DNA from: Candidatus Hydrogenedentota bacterium | GTDB taxonomy: Bacteria > Hydrogenedentota > Hydrogenedentia > Hydrogenedentales > CAITNO01 | Direction: 5' to 3' | Length of the DNA: 64,000 bases | NCBI GenBank assembly: GCA_018056705.1 | Contig: JAGPFE010000008.1 | Coordinates: 1 to 64,000 of the forward strand | Shown: positions 37,736-45,834 of the stretch, piece by piece | How positions within the stretch are numbered: position 1 is the stretch's first letter | How the letters are laid out: each line of letters opens with the position of its first letter | Translations under genes and position numbers: made by a program | The notes under the pieces: generated by a model | The model's input: only the letters and a program-made list of their open reading frames with translations | Databases searched by the model: none | What the model was told of the DNA's origin: nothing

Positions 37736-39097
37736 ATGTCCTGTGTCAAACGTTTTGGATGCCCCTTTATGATCGCGGCAGTGTTGCTGCTTTTGGGCGG
37801 GTGGATATCCGCGGAGGTTCCGGTAACCGGGACGGGTCAGAAAGTATCGGTCCAAGACCTCGCGGGCACCGATACCCTTGTTACCGTGGTACTCAAAGAC
37901 AGTGGGGCCCAGGATAAAAACCTGAAAGTATTGGCGGTGAATCCCGCGACCATCACGTTCCTGAATACCAGTAACCTGGAAGTGGTATATCTTCAGGACA
38001 ATATCGCGGAGATCCAGGTCCAGGAAGGAAAGGTAGAAACGCGACAGAGTCTGGCGGAAACCCAGGTATTGCGCGCCGAACAGCAGCGCGTGGTAGATTG
38101 CGCCATGGCCCGGGTGCGGGAGATCTTTGACGGCGCCAACGATGATCAGAACCTGAAACTGGCCGCGGCCGCGCTCTTGGCCCTGAATCGGGATGAAGGC
38201 GCCTCCGATTACCTGAAAAAACTTGCGGAAACCAATGATATCATGGCGCAGTTGCGGGCGTCCCGGGCCCTGTACCTGGCAGGTGATGAGATTTCCCGGG
38301 ATCTCCTCCGACAGGGTCTGGAGAGTGGCAACCGCGAAGCCCGGGCCCTTGCCGCTGAATTGTGCGGCCTTGCGGGGGTGGCGGATTTTGAGCCCCTGCT
38401 GTTCCGGATGTTTCAGGATCGGGCAGTGGAACTGTCCGCGCCAGCCACTCGGGCCCTGGCCCGGCTGGGCAACCGTGAAATTATTCCCCGCCTGCTGGTG
38501 ATGATCACCGAGCCGAACGAGGAAAAAGGGCGGGCGGCGGTTTTTGCTCTCAGCACGCTCGGTGGTGAAGACGTGATTGACCAGATGCATATGTTGCTGC
38601 CGAGTTACGACGGTATTGTCCGGTTGAGGATCGTCATGGTGCTGTACTGGCTCAAGGCGCCGGATGCCGTATCCGAATTGAAAAAAATATTATCGACTTA
38701 TCCCACGCTCGCCCCCGACGTGGCCCTGGTTCTGGCGAGGGAAGGCGACTGGGAAGCCACACAGTTTCTCCGCAATCGCCTGCAACGGCGGGAAGATCCG
38801 ACCGACAGCAACCTGGTGTACCGGGCGAAAAACGCGGGTGCCCTGTTCGCTAACGGCGATCCTACCACCATGGCGGTCTTCCAGGAGGTGTTGCGCAGCG
38901 AAAGCCTGGTCGCGCGCAAGGCGGTATTCGACGTGTTTCTGGAACTGGGTTCCGTGCGCCTGATCAGCCTGTTACAGCCATCGATTGAAAACGTTGATCG
39001 GGAAATCGCCCTGGCCGCGGCGACCACGGTGGTTGGCCTGGCCAATCCCGAATTCCGGAAACGTTGGCAGGCCCTGAATCCGAAGGTAGGTTTCTGA
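37736..39097 (+). CDS. Secreted HEAT-repeat-like protein
   Basis: 453 residues. A signal peptide (about 10-28, ending ISAEVP) is followed by a short beta-rich domain (about 35-110). The rest is alpha-helical with HEAT/PBS-lyase-like repeats, for example NREARALAAELCGLAGVADFEPLLFRM-type units spaced about 30-35 residues apart. Such repeats mediate protein binding. ATG 37736 follows GGAGGAA. The partner and role are unknown. The next gene starts 22 bases downstream. Confidence 0.7.
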   Translation: MSCVKRFGCPFMIAAVLLLLGGWISAEVPVTGTGQKVSVQDLAGTDTLVTVVLKDSGAQDKNLKVLAVNPATITFLNTSNLEVVYLQDNIAEIQVQEGKVETRQSLAETQVLRAEQQRVVDCAMARVREIFDGANDDQNLKLAAAALLALNRDEGASDYLKKLAETNDIMAQLRASRALYLAGDEISRDLLRQGLESGNREARALAAELCGLAGVADFEPLLFRMFQDRAVELSAPATRALARLGNREIIPRLLVMITEPNEEKGRAAVFALSTLGGEDVIDQMHMLLPSYDGIVRLRIVMVLYWLKAPDAVSELKKILSTYPTLAPDVALVLAREGDWEATQFLRNRLQRREDPTDSNLVYRAKNAGALFANGDPTTMAVFQEVLRSESLVARKAVFDVFLELGSVRLISLLQPSIENVDREIALAAATTVVGLANPEFRKRWQALNPKVGF

Positions 39098-39119
39098 AGA
39101 CTTTCAGGCGAACCGGTCC

Positions 39120-39392
39120 ATGCGATTGCGGTTGATCATCCGGGGTCGGGTGCAGGGAGTGGGCTACAGGTGGTGGCTCCAGGAGACGGCCTTGCGCCGG
39201 AACCTGCAGGGGTGGGTCAGGAATTGCCCGGATGGTGCCGTGGAAGCCGAGTTGATCGGTCCGGAGCCAGACGTGGAAGCCGTGGCCGCCTTGTGCGCGT
39301 CTGGTCCGCCCGCCGCCCGCGTGACCGAGGTAGAACGTCAACTACTCTCCGAATCGGGCCTGTCGGTCAGCGGGTTCCATATCCGACGATGA
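39120..39392 (+). CDS. acyP: Acylphosphatase
   Basis: Hydrolyses acyl phosphates in the cytoplasm. The 90-residue length is typical. The family motifs are GRVQGVGYRWW with Arg17 binding phosphate, and GWVRNCPDGAVEA with Asn35 positioning the water. The usual Leu or Thr after Asn35 is Cys here, which should not block activity. It follows the HEAT-repeat gene by 22 bases and ends 10 bases from a convergent gene. Confidence 0.94.
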   Translation: MRLRLIIRGRVQGVGYRWWLQETALRRNLQGWVRNCPDGAVEAELIGPEPDVEAVAALCASGPPAARVTEVERQLLSESGLSVSGFHIRR

Positions 39393-39402
39393 CCCACGTG
39401 TG

Positions 39403-40962
39403 TTATTCCGAGTCGGCCGAGAGTCGCGATCTAAGTTTCTCACCTGCCTGTTCGAGAATCTGGTGAGCGACCTGGTTGGGATGGTACCCCCCCGTGATGC
39501 GGATGAAGGGCACGCCGGCTTTTCTGCAGTCTTCTTCCAGGGTGGCAAAGGAATGACTGCACCACCGGATGAGGAGCAGGAATGCCGCCACCCCCGGCTG
39601 GTATATGTACGCGCGGAAATGTTCCACGCTCTCGTGGGCGCGGGAATCAACCCAGCACAGGTCTTCAAGTTCCAGCGTTTCGATCAGTTTCTGGCGGGCG
39701 GACTGCTGCGGGGTTCCGCCCAGCATCACGATTTTTTTCCCTCGTAACAGGGACGCCGCGATCGCGACCTCTTCGGTCAGTTCTCCCTCGTAATCTCCTT
39801 CCGACGTGGCATCTTCCCTGGACTCATAGCGGCGGATTTCATTGACTACCGGCTCAAGGGCCTTGTAGATCTCCGCGGGTTGCGTTTGCGCGCGGTCCTT
39901 GATGGGGTAAAGCAGTTCCCGCATGGAGGTATGGCTGGGCTTGATGCCCAGTTCCAGTAGCCGGACCACGCATTCGGCGATAACCTGCCAGTCATGCCCG
40001 TCCGGCTGTTCGCGGTCGCTTTCGATCATTTTCACGTGGAACCGGGCACGGTTCAGCAACTTGGGCACCTGGTGATCCAGTTGGAGCCGTTCGTGGAATT
40101 CCCGGTTTAATGCGGCAATACGGTCCCGAAGATCCTGCCAGGCCGAGGCGTCAGCCGGATCGTTCCATCGCATGTACCGTTCCACGAAAATCCGCTGTTC
40201 CTCGGTGGTGCGTCTTAACCACCAGAAACATTTTTCCTGGTCCGGGTCGGGCACGCGGTTTCCCACGTCGGTTACGGCGACGCGCAGGGCGGACTGGGCC
40301 TCCGCGGTGTACTTGACGGCCTGTTCCAGGAGATCCCGTTGCTCCTCTCGATATGGCAGCACCGCCTGGAGCAATTCCGTGACATGGGCGAGGTTTTCAA
40401 AACACTCTGCCAGGTTTTCCCAGCACTCGAAGGCGTTTTTGTCGTCCGAGATCGCGTTGGTGTCCACGTGCAGCATCCATAGATAGCATTCCGGCAACGT
40501 GCGGGCCTGCTCGATCAGTCCGCGCCGCTCCGCCTCGCTTTCTTCGGTCATGCCGTCTGGACTGTGAAACCGCTGGGTGATACACCACCGGACCGCTTTC
40601 GTCTTGATATTGCAGCGTTCCTGAATGAGTCGCAATTCATCGTCGGGGACCCGTTCCCGCTCTTTTTCCGGTTTTTCCGGCTCGTTCTGGCTATATCGTT
40701 CGGTCGCGCTTTTCCAGTTGATGTCCCCCGCGAAACTGCCTTCCTGGATGATCCGGGAACGGAACTCCTGTAATTTTCTGCTTATGGCGGGGTCCATCCG
40801 CCGGCTAGCCATATCTTTCCGCTCCAGTTCTTCCATGTATCCCACCAGTTTCCGGAACGCGGTCAGCATGTCACGGCGAAACTCAGGATCCCGTTCAATC
40901 TGGCGGGAAAGGCGGGAGGACAATACTGAAAAAACCTTACTTAATACATCTTCAAGATTCAT
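39403..40962 (-). CDS. DUF2325-like C-terminal domain protein, 519 residues
   Basis: Minus strand. The N-terminal 400 residues are highly charged and predicted mostly helical, with no motif I recognise. The C-terminal ~120 residues (KKIVMLGGTPQQSARQKL..., AFLLLIRWCSHSF, then GVPFIRITGGYHPNQVAHQIL) match the DUF2325 pattern: an N-terminal GG loop, a central hydrophobic strand with CSH, and a terminal GGY-P-N segment. Function of that family is unknown; the fold may bind a nucleotide. ATG 40962 follows GAAAGG. It is divergent from a response regulator gene across a 234-base gap. Confidence 0.65.
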   Translation of the reverse strand: MNLEDVLSKVFSVLSSRLSRQIERDPEFRRDMLTAFRKLVGYMEELERKDMASRRMDPAISRKLQEFRSRIIQEGSFAGDINWKSATERYSQNEPEKPEKERERVPDDELRLIQERCNIKTKAVRWCITQRFHSPDGMTEESEAERRGLIEQARTLPECYLWMLHVDTNAISDDKNAFECWENLAECFENLAHVTELLQAVLPYREEQRDLLEQAVKYTAEAQSALRVAVTDVGNRVPDPDQEKCFWWLRRTTEEQRIFVERYMRWNDPADASAWQDLRDRIAALNREFHERLQLDHQVPKLLNRARFHVKMIESDREQPDGHDWQVIAECVVRLLELGIKPSHTSMRELLYPIKDRAQTQPAEIYKALEPVVNEIRRYESREDATSEGDYEGELTEEVAIAASLLRGKKIVMLGGTPQQSARQKLIETLELEDLCWVDSRAHESVEHFRAYIYQPGVAAFLLLIRWCSHSFATLEEDCRKAGVPFIRITGGYHPNQVAHQILEQAGEKLRSRLSADSE

Positions 40963-41118
40963 AGTGAAAACCTTTCAACCAACCAATGACGCGTACTGCC
41001 GCTACATACCATTATCGGAACAGGTCGGTTTGCGTAACTATTTCCGGCGCGCTGAAACGATCGCCTGGTCCCGTGGTTCCATATTCCGGAGCCTTCCGGC
41101 CGGATTTCACTAAATTTC

Positions 41119-41148
41119 TTGCTTATTAAACGGAATCTAGGGTATAAA
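41119..41148 (+). promoter_or_regulatory. Sigma70 promoter of the response regulator gene
   Basis: TTGCTT (41119-41124), 18-base spacer, TATAAA (41143-41148), about 50 bases before the ATG at 41197. The remainder of the 40963-41196 gap shows no gene. Confidence 0.55.
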
Positions 41149-41196
41149 TTGTAGACAGGGGCCTGCCCCGCAGTCAATTCATAGTAAGGTACCGTG

Positions 41197-42132
41197 ATGA
41201 GTAGAATCCTGATTGTTGACGACGAGGTGGATCTGACCCACCTGATCCGGGCCAAACTTCAGGCCGAGGGGCACGAAGTATACGTGATCAACACGGGGGA
41301 AGGGGCGTTCGAATACGCCAAGCAGATCAAGCCCGATATCTGCCTGCTGGACATCATGTTGCCCGGCATCACGGGGTACCAGATCTGCCGACGGATCCGC
41401 CGGGATCCCGAACTGTACAAGATAGCCGTTCTGATGCTGACCGCGCTGGGCGAGGAGCCCGAGGTTATGCATGGACTGGAACAGGGCGCCGATGATTATC
41501 TCGTGAAGCCGTTCAAATTTGATCGGCTACTGGACAAGATCGCGTCCATGAACGCCTTGCTGGCTTCCGTGAACACCCGGAACCGGATTTCCAATCTTCC
41601 CGGAACCGACGCGATCAAGCGGGAGATCAATCACCAGCTCGCCCGGGGCGAATCCATAGCCGTGGTGTACATCGATGTGGTGGGGTTCGAAGTATATGCC
41701 CGGTCCCGGGGCCAGGAAGGCGCGAAACAGGTCATCGAGAGTGTGGCCAAAATGCTGACCAGTCTTACCCGGAACCTGGGCATTTATGAATGTTTCATTG
41801 CCCACATGGGCCGACAGCATTTCGTGATCCTGCTGAAACTGGAGGACTACGAACGTTTCTGCAAGCACCTCGCGGAATTGTTTGACGAGAACGCCTCCCT
41901 GTTCTATACCTCCCAGGAACTTAACCAGGGATTCGTGGTGGCCAACGACAACCAGGGGCGTGAGGTACGGGGTCCCCTCATGGCCCTGGCGATCGGCGTC
42001 GCCCACAACCAGTTCCGCCAGTTCAAGAACGCCAAGAAAATTTTCGAGGTGCTGGCCCAGGTCCGGCAGAAAGCCCAGCCCGTGGATGGCCACAGCACAA
42101 TTTTCGTGGACCGTCGCCGCGCGGACCGGTAG
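41197..42132 (+). CDS. Response regulator with degenerate GGDEF domain
   Basis: 311 residues. An N-terminal receiver domain (1-120) has the acidic pair D8/D9, phosphoacceptor D52 and K103 (LVKPF). The C-terminal part keeps the GGDEF-domain layout, starting with NRISNLPGTDAIKREI and IAVVYIDVVGFEVYAR. The catalytic motif is HMGRQHF (203-209) instead of GGDEF, so cyclic-di-GMP synthesis is unlikely; it may be a binding or output-only domain. ATG 41197 follows TAAGG, with a GTG directly before it. No histidine kinase is adjacent. Confidence 0.8.
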   Translation: MSRILIVDDEVDLTHLIRAKLQAEGHEVYVINTGEGAFEYAKQIKPDICLLDIMLPGITGYQICRRIRRDPELYKIAVLMLTALGEEPEVMHGLEQGADDYLVKPFKFDRLLDKIASMNALLASVNTRNRISNLPGTDAIKREINHQLARGESIAVVYIDVVGFEVYARSRGQEGAKQVIESVAKMLTSLTRNLGIYECFIAHMGRQHFVILLKLEDYERFCKHLAELFDENASLFYTSQELNQGFVVANDNQGREVRGPLMALAIGVAHNQFRQFKNAKKIFEVLAQVRQKAQPVDGHSTIFVDRRRADR

Positions 42133-42163
42133 CGCGCGGGCAGCATTGGTCCCGGGCCGCTGA

Positions 42164-43159
42164 TCAGTCGAGGCTTGCCAGGGTTGCTTCCACGAATTCC
42201 GGCGTGATAGCCGCTTCGTCCACGATGCTGTAGAACAGCCCCGTGCTATCCTTGAAGTTTTTGAGGGTAAGCAGCGCCTGCCGAAGTTCGTCCCGCGAGG
42301 CGTCCGGGCAGGTATATCGCAGGCCGCACCGTCGCATCAGTTCCACCATCCATTCGTGGCGGTTCCGTTGCAACCGGGTCATGGCAAAAAGCCCGAACGC
42401 GACCAGGTCTCCATGAAGAAAGTGGCGGCGGGTGATGTGCTCGATGTTGTAGGCGACCAGGTGTTCCGATCCCTCTTCCGGCCGGCTGTTGCCGAATTCC
42501 GCGCAGAACTTGACTTCCCTGCGGTACAGGTCCACGATGGTATCGATTCCCCGCGGGGTGACGTCGTAGACCTCTTCCGCGTTGCGGTCCAGCTCTTCCA
42601 GGCACGCCTGGGCTTCGGCGGCAATGGCCGAGTCATACCGTTCGCCGGTATGCTCGTGGGCCAGTTTCCAGTCGAACAACCCCGTGTGAATGCTGGCTAT
42701 ATCGCAGGCCCCGGCCCGGTTGAGTTAAGGCGGGGCTTCCCGGATCAGGTCATAATCCACCAGGAGTTCCTCCGGGAAAATATGACCGACGTAGGTGACT
42801 TTTTTGTCGACCCGGACCGCGATGGTATTAGTCAGGGGCGCGTCTACCGAGATGATGGTGGGCACCAGGACCATCCGGCAACCCCGTTTCCAGGCGATGT
42901 ACTTGGCCATGTCGCAACTGGAACCCCCGCCAATGCCCACCACGACGTCGCAGGGCGGAAGAGACCGCTCGGCCTGTTCAACGGTTTCCAGGTCCATGTC
43001 CGGCACCATGTACACCATGTCCGGGTTCCACGCGCAGTGTTGCTGAAACAGCGCCCACGGAATCTCCATGGAAACGGCCAGCACCCGGCCGGAAAGACTT
43101 CTGACTTCCCGGCATACCCCGTGACCCGAGTGGATGACTGGAGACTTGTACCCGTCCAT
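42164..43159 (-). pseudogene. Glycerol-1-phosphate dehydrogenase-like gene interrupted by an in-frame TAA
   Basis: Minus strand; 331 codons before the final stop in one frame, broken only by TAA at 42727-42725. The upstream part has the Fe-ADH/G1PDH nucleotide motif GIGGGSSCDMAKYIA and PTIISVDAPLTN. The downstream part has LNRAGACDIASIHTGLFDWKLA, GSEHLVAYNIEH and HFLHGDLVAFG, containing the likely metal-ligand histidines. The protein runs ...REAPP-stop-LNRAG..., where homologues would have one residue. Both halves are well conserved, pointing to a very recent nonsense mutation or a sequencing error. TAA is not a selenocysteine or pyrrolysine codon. ATG 43159 follows AAAGGACAGG. An intact enzyme would make sn-glycerol-1-phosphate from dihydroxyacetone phosphate. 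Confidence 0.8.
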
Positions 43160-43266
43160 ATCCTGTCCTTTCAAGATAAAACCAGTCCATGAAGATGGAT
43201 TGAGGTGACGCAACGTGGAGATTTCCTATTCTACCACTCGCCCGGGCCGGAACCCAATCCAGGGCA

Positions 43267-43710
43267 TCAGGGGCCCTGGGATCTGTCGGGGGGGGCCGGA
43301 GGGCGTTCCAGAAAATGCAACAGGATTCCCAGGGTCGCCAGCAGAAACCCGATAACCACGCACGCCACGCCGCCGAAATACGCGCCTACCGCCCACTGAC
43401 TGCGGCCGAGCATGCCGTTGAATATCACGAACACCAGGCCGATGACCGTCAGGGAAACCCCGGTCAGGGTCAGGTCGATCTGTTGCCGGGTATCCTGGGC
43501 GGTCTCAGGGGAGGTGGTGTTCGCCGAAAGGCCGTTATCGGGAACGTCTTCCAGCAGTTGGAGGAGTTCGGGGTGTTGCTCGGCCCGCTGTAACAGGGCC
43601 AGCCGGATCCGGTATTCAAGCCAGGAGGTGAAAATGGACCGCGCGACCACCCAGATAAGGTAAATGAGCGCCAGTAGGGGAGGGATGATCAGCAGGTCAT
43701 AAACGCGCAT
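43267..43710 (-). CDS. Small membrane protein of unknown function
   Basis: 147 residues on the minus strand with three hydrophobic segments (about 5-27, 82-102 and 108-132). The polar region between the first two is rich in Glu and Gln. I do not recognise a family. It lies upstream of the interrupted dehydrogenase gene on the same strand (about 107 bases between coding parts) and is divergent from the DUF4097-like gene. Confidence 0.55.
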   Translation of the reverse strand: MRVYDLLIIPPLLALIYLIWVVARSIFTSWLEYRIRLALLQRAEQHPELLQLLEDVPDNGLSANTTSPETAQDTRQQIDLTLTGVSLTVIGLVFVIFNGMLGRSQWAVGAYFGGVACVVIGFLLATLGILLHFLERPPAPPDRSQGP

Positions 43711-43764
43711 GGTTCAACCCGGTCCGTGTTGTCTCTCTTCAGTATACCGGATATTTACGGCTCT

Positions 43765-44751
43765 ATGTGTCGCATCGGGAATGTGTCGAAACCGTTTACG
43801 TCCCGGAACGGGTCAGAACAGTGGAGCGTCATTAAAAAAGTGGTCAGAAAAAGTGTCATAACGGCGGCCCTGATAGCGGTGGCCATCCAGGTTTTCTGCG
43901 TGGGGATTCTCGCGCCTAACCTGCCCCGCGAGGTCTGCCGCCCGGGACTGCTGGAAACCCGGCAGTTCAATCTCCCTGCCACGCCGGCCCTGAATATTGT
44001 CGGCAAGAACGGCGCGGTCCGGGTGAGCGTGGGCGAGGGGGACGTATTCACCGTGACGGCGGAGATCCGGGCGTACACCCGTTACGCGTCTGACGCGCCA
44101 ACCGCCTCGGAATACCTGTCCCGGCTGTTCCAGGTGGATCGCCAGGGGGAAGTCACCCGGCTGACCGTGGAACCGGAAGAAGCGCCGGACACCGTGGATG
44201 TCCGGGTAGACCTGCAGGTAGCAGTGCCCGAAGGCACCGGCGTGGCGGTAGACGTGATCAACGGCAACATCTGGGTGGAAGGCGCGGCAGGGGACGTGGC
44301 CGTGGAGGGAAACAACAGCGACGTACAGGTGCAGGGTGCCAGGGGGGCAGTTACGGTGAAAACCACCAATGGCCGCATCATGGTGCATGGTGCCCGGGCT
44401 GAAACCACGCTGGAAACGGCGAATGGCGGCATCAATGTCCAGATGCTGGGGGGAGCGCTCCAGGCGTCCACGATCACCGGAAACATTACGTTGAGAATTT
44501 TGTCCGACGAGGTGGACGCATGCGACTTGACCTCGTTGAACGGAAGTATTACACTACTGCTCAAGGAAAGTTGTTCGGCGGAACTGAGTGCTTCGACGGT
44601 TCGCGGAACGGTGGATCTTGATCCCGCGCTCGTGGTACGGGGCGGCGAGATCCGTCGGCGGGCGGTCCGTGGTATGCTGGGAAACGGCCGGACGAAACTT
44701 TCCCTGAACTCCATGAACGGCAACATCGTGTTACAACGGAGTCAGACATGA
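43765..44751 (+). CDS. DUF4097-like (adhesin-like beta-helix) membrane-anchored protein
   Basis: 328 residues from ATG 43765; a GTG at 43783 is also possible. A membrane segment (about 30-48) is followed by a repetitive beta-structure. Its core repeats are of the type GNIWVEGAAGDVAVEG, GAVTVKTTNGRIMVHG, TTLETANGGINVQ and SLNGSITLLL, the DUF4097 pattern of stacked beta-strands with 'TxNGxI' turns. Such proteins often sit in operons with ECF sigma and anti-sigma genes and may act in envelope sensing. The stop overlaps the sigma gene start (ATGA). Confidence 0.72.
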   Translation: MCRIGNVSKPFTSRNGSEQWSVIKKVVRKSVITAALIAVAIQVFCVGILAPNLPREVCRPGLLETRQFNLPATPALNIVGKNGAVRVSVGEGDVFTVTAEIRAYTRYASDAPTASEYLSRLFQVDRQGEVTRLTVEPEEAPDTVDVRVDLQVAVPEGTGVAVDVINGNIWVEGAAGDVAVEGNNSDVQVQGARGAVTVKTTNGRIMVHGARAETTLETANGGINVQMLGGALQASTITGNITLRILSDEVDACDLTSLNGSITLLLKESCSAELSASTVRGTVDLDPALVVRGGEIRRRAVRGMLGNGRTKLSLNSMNGNIVLQRSQT

Positions 44752-45347
44752 GCAGGAACCCCATGGCGGCCGCCCTCCCCGTTTCCAGGGTGGCGGTACA
44801 GGAAGCGGACGACATTCAACTGGTCCAGCGGGCCAAGGACGGTGACACCGCCGCCTTTTCCGAGCTGGTGCGGCGACACCAGGACGAGGCGTACACCCTG
44901 GCCTATCGGTTCATGCGGGACTCCGCCCTCGCGGAGGACATGGCCCAGGAGGCCTTTCTGAAGGCTTTCAGGCTGTTGCAGTCCTACCGGGGCGAATGCA
45001 GTTTCCGCACGTGGATGTACCGGGTGGTGTCCAGCGTGTGCCTGACGGAATTGCGTCGCCGCAAAAACCGGCATGAGGTCGAATGGAACGATTCGCTGGA
45101 ACTCAGCGAAGAACGGCCCGTGGTGGATCGGGACCTGCATGAAAAGATTCGCGGATGCGTTCGCCTGCTGCCGGAACGGTATGCCACGGTGATTTCCATG
45201 TATTACCTGGCGGGCGCGCCCTACGAGGAGATCGCCGACGCGCTGAACATCCCGCAGGGCACGCTCAAAACATGGATGTTCCGCGCGCGCAAGTTGTTGC
45301 GACAGATCGTGGAGAAGGAACTGAAGATCCATGGCTGGACGGAATAA
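44748..45347 (+). CDS. ECF-type RNA polymerase sigma factor
   Basis: 199 residues. Region 2 is present: DGDTAAFSELVRRHQDEAYTLAYRFM, DMAQEAFLKAF and the SFRTWMYRV segment. Region 4 is also present: RLLPERYATVISMYYLAGAPYEEIADALNIPQGTLKTWMFRARKLL, with its helix-turn-helix. There is no sigma region 1 or 3, as expected for ECF factors. It starts within the stop of the DUF4097-like gene and overlaps the next gene by 17 bases. It is likely released by the neighbouring anti-sigma factor on an envelope signal. Confidence 0.93.
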   Translation: MSRNPMAAALPVSRVAVQEADDIQLVQRAKDGDTAAFSELVRRHQDEAYTLAYRFMRDSALAEDMAQEAFLKAFRLLQSYRGECSFRTWMYRVVSSVCLTELRRRKNRHEVEWNDSLELSEERPVVDRDLHEKIRGCVRLLPERYATVISMYYLAGAPYEEIADALNIPQGTLKTWMFRARKLLRQIVEKELKIHGWTE

Positions 45348-45759
45348 GTTCTCCGATATGGAACTGGACGCGCTGATTGAGGCCGCGTTACGCGACCAGC
45401 CGGTGATGCGCGCGCCAGTGGATTTGTCCCGCAAGGTGGAGGAGCGGGTGAATATCCTGCTGTTGCGGGAAAGGGAAAAAGCGCGTTTTCGGGCCGGCAT
45501 GACGGTGATGGGGGTGTCCGTGCTGGTGACCCTGCTTACGGCGGCCGCGGTGGTGTGGTTCACCCACCTCAGCCTGGTGTGGGCCAATGGCACGGCGGGA
45601 AACGGGGGACAGGTGGATACCTGGTGGGCCTCCTGGTGGATGATCCTTAGCGATTACCGGGGCGCGTACACCCTCCTGTTCAGCCTGTTGATCGGCGTTA
45701 CCACCTTTATCGCTCTCGGGTTCAGTCCGTATGGCCGGTTCGGGCGTTTCCGCCGCTGA
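45331..45759 (+). CDS. Probable membrane-bound anti-sigma factor
   Basis: 142 residues starting 17 bases before the sigma gene stops. An N-terminal cytoplasmic part (about 1-50, ELDALIEAALRDQPVMRAPVDLSRKVEERV) resembles the short helical sigma-binding domain of anti-sigma factors; there is no zinc HxxxCxxC motif. Two membrane spans follow (about 53-78 and 108-132). The overlap with the sigma gene supports the assignment, but sequence alone does not prove it. Confidence 0.62.
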   Translation: MAGRNKFSDMELDALIEAALRDQPVMRAPVDLSRKVEERVNILLLREREKARFRAGMTVMGVSVLVTLLTAAAVVWFTHLSLVWANGTAGNGGQVDTWWASWWMILSDYRGAYTLLFSLLIGVTTFIALGFSPYGRFGRFRR

Positions 45760-45791
45760 GGGACGTGTCAGCCCGCGCGGGGGAGGGGACG

Positions 45792-45801
45792 TTGATACAA
45801 T
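45792..45801 (+). promoter_or_regulatory. Possible extended -10 promoter before the carboxypeptidase-regulatory-like gene
   Basis: TGATACAAT at 45793-45801 matches an extended -10 (TGn plus TACAAT). No good -35 is seen. It lies 34 bases before the GTG at 45835. Confidence 0.35.
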
Positions 45802-45834
45802 GTCCTCGAACGGTCCCGAAGGCAGGAGCATTTT

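Noticed and set aside
42725-42727. Recoded stop (selenocysteine or pyrrolysine) in the dehydrogenase gene
   Set aside because: The codon is TAA, which is used for neither; a nonsense mutation or sequence error is simpler.
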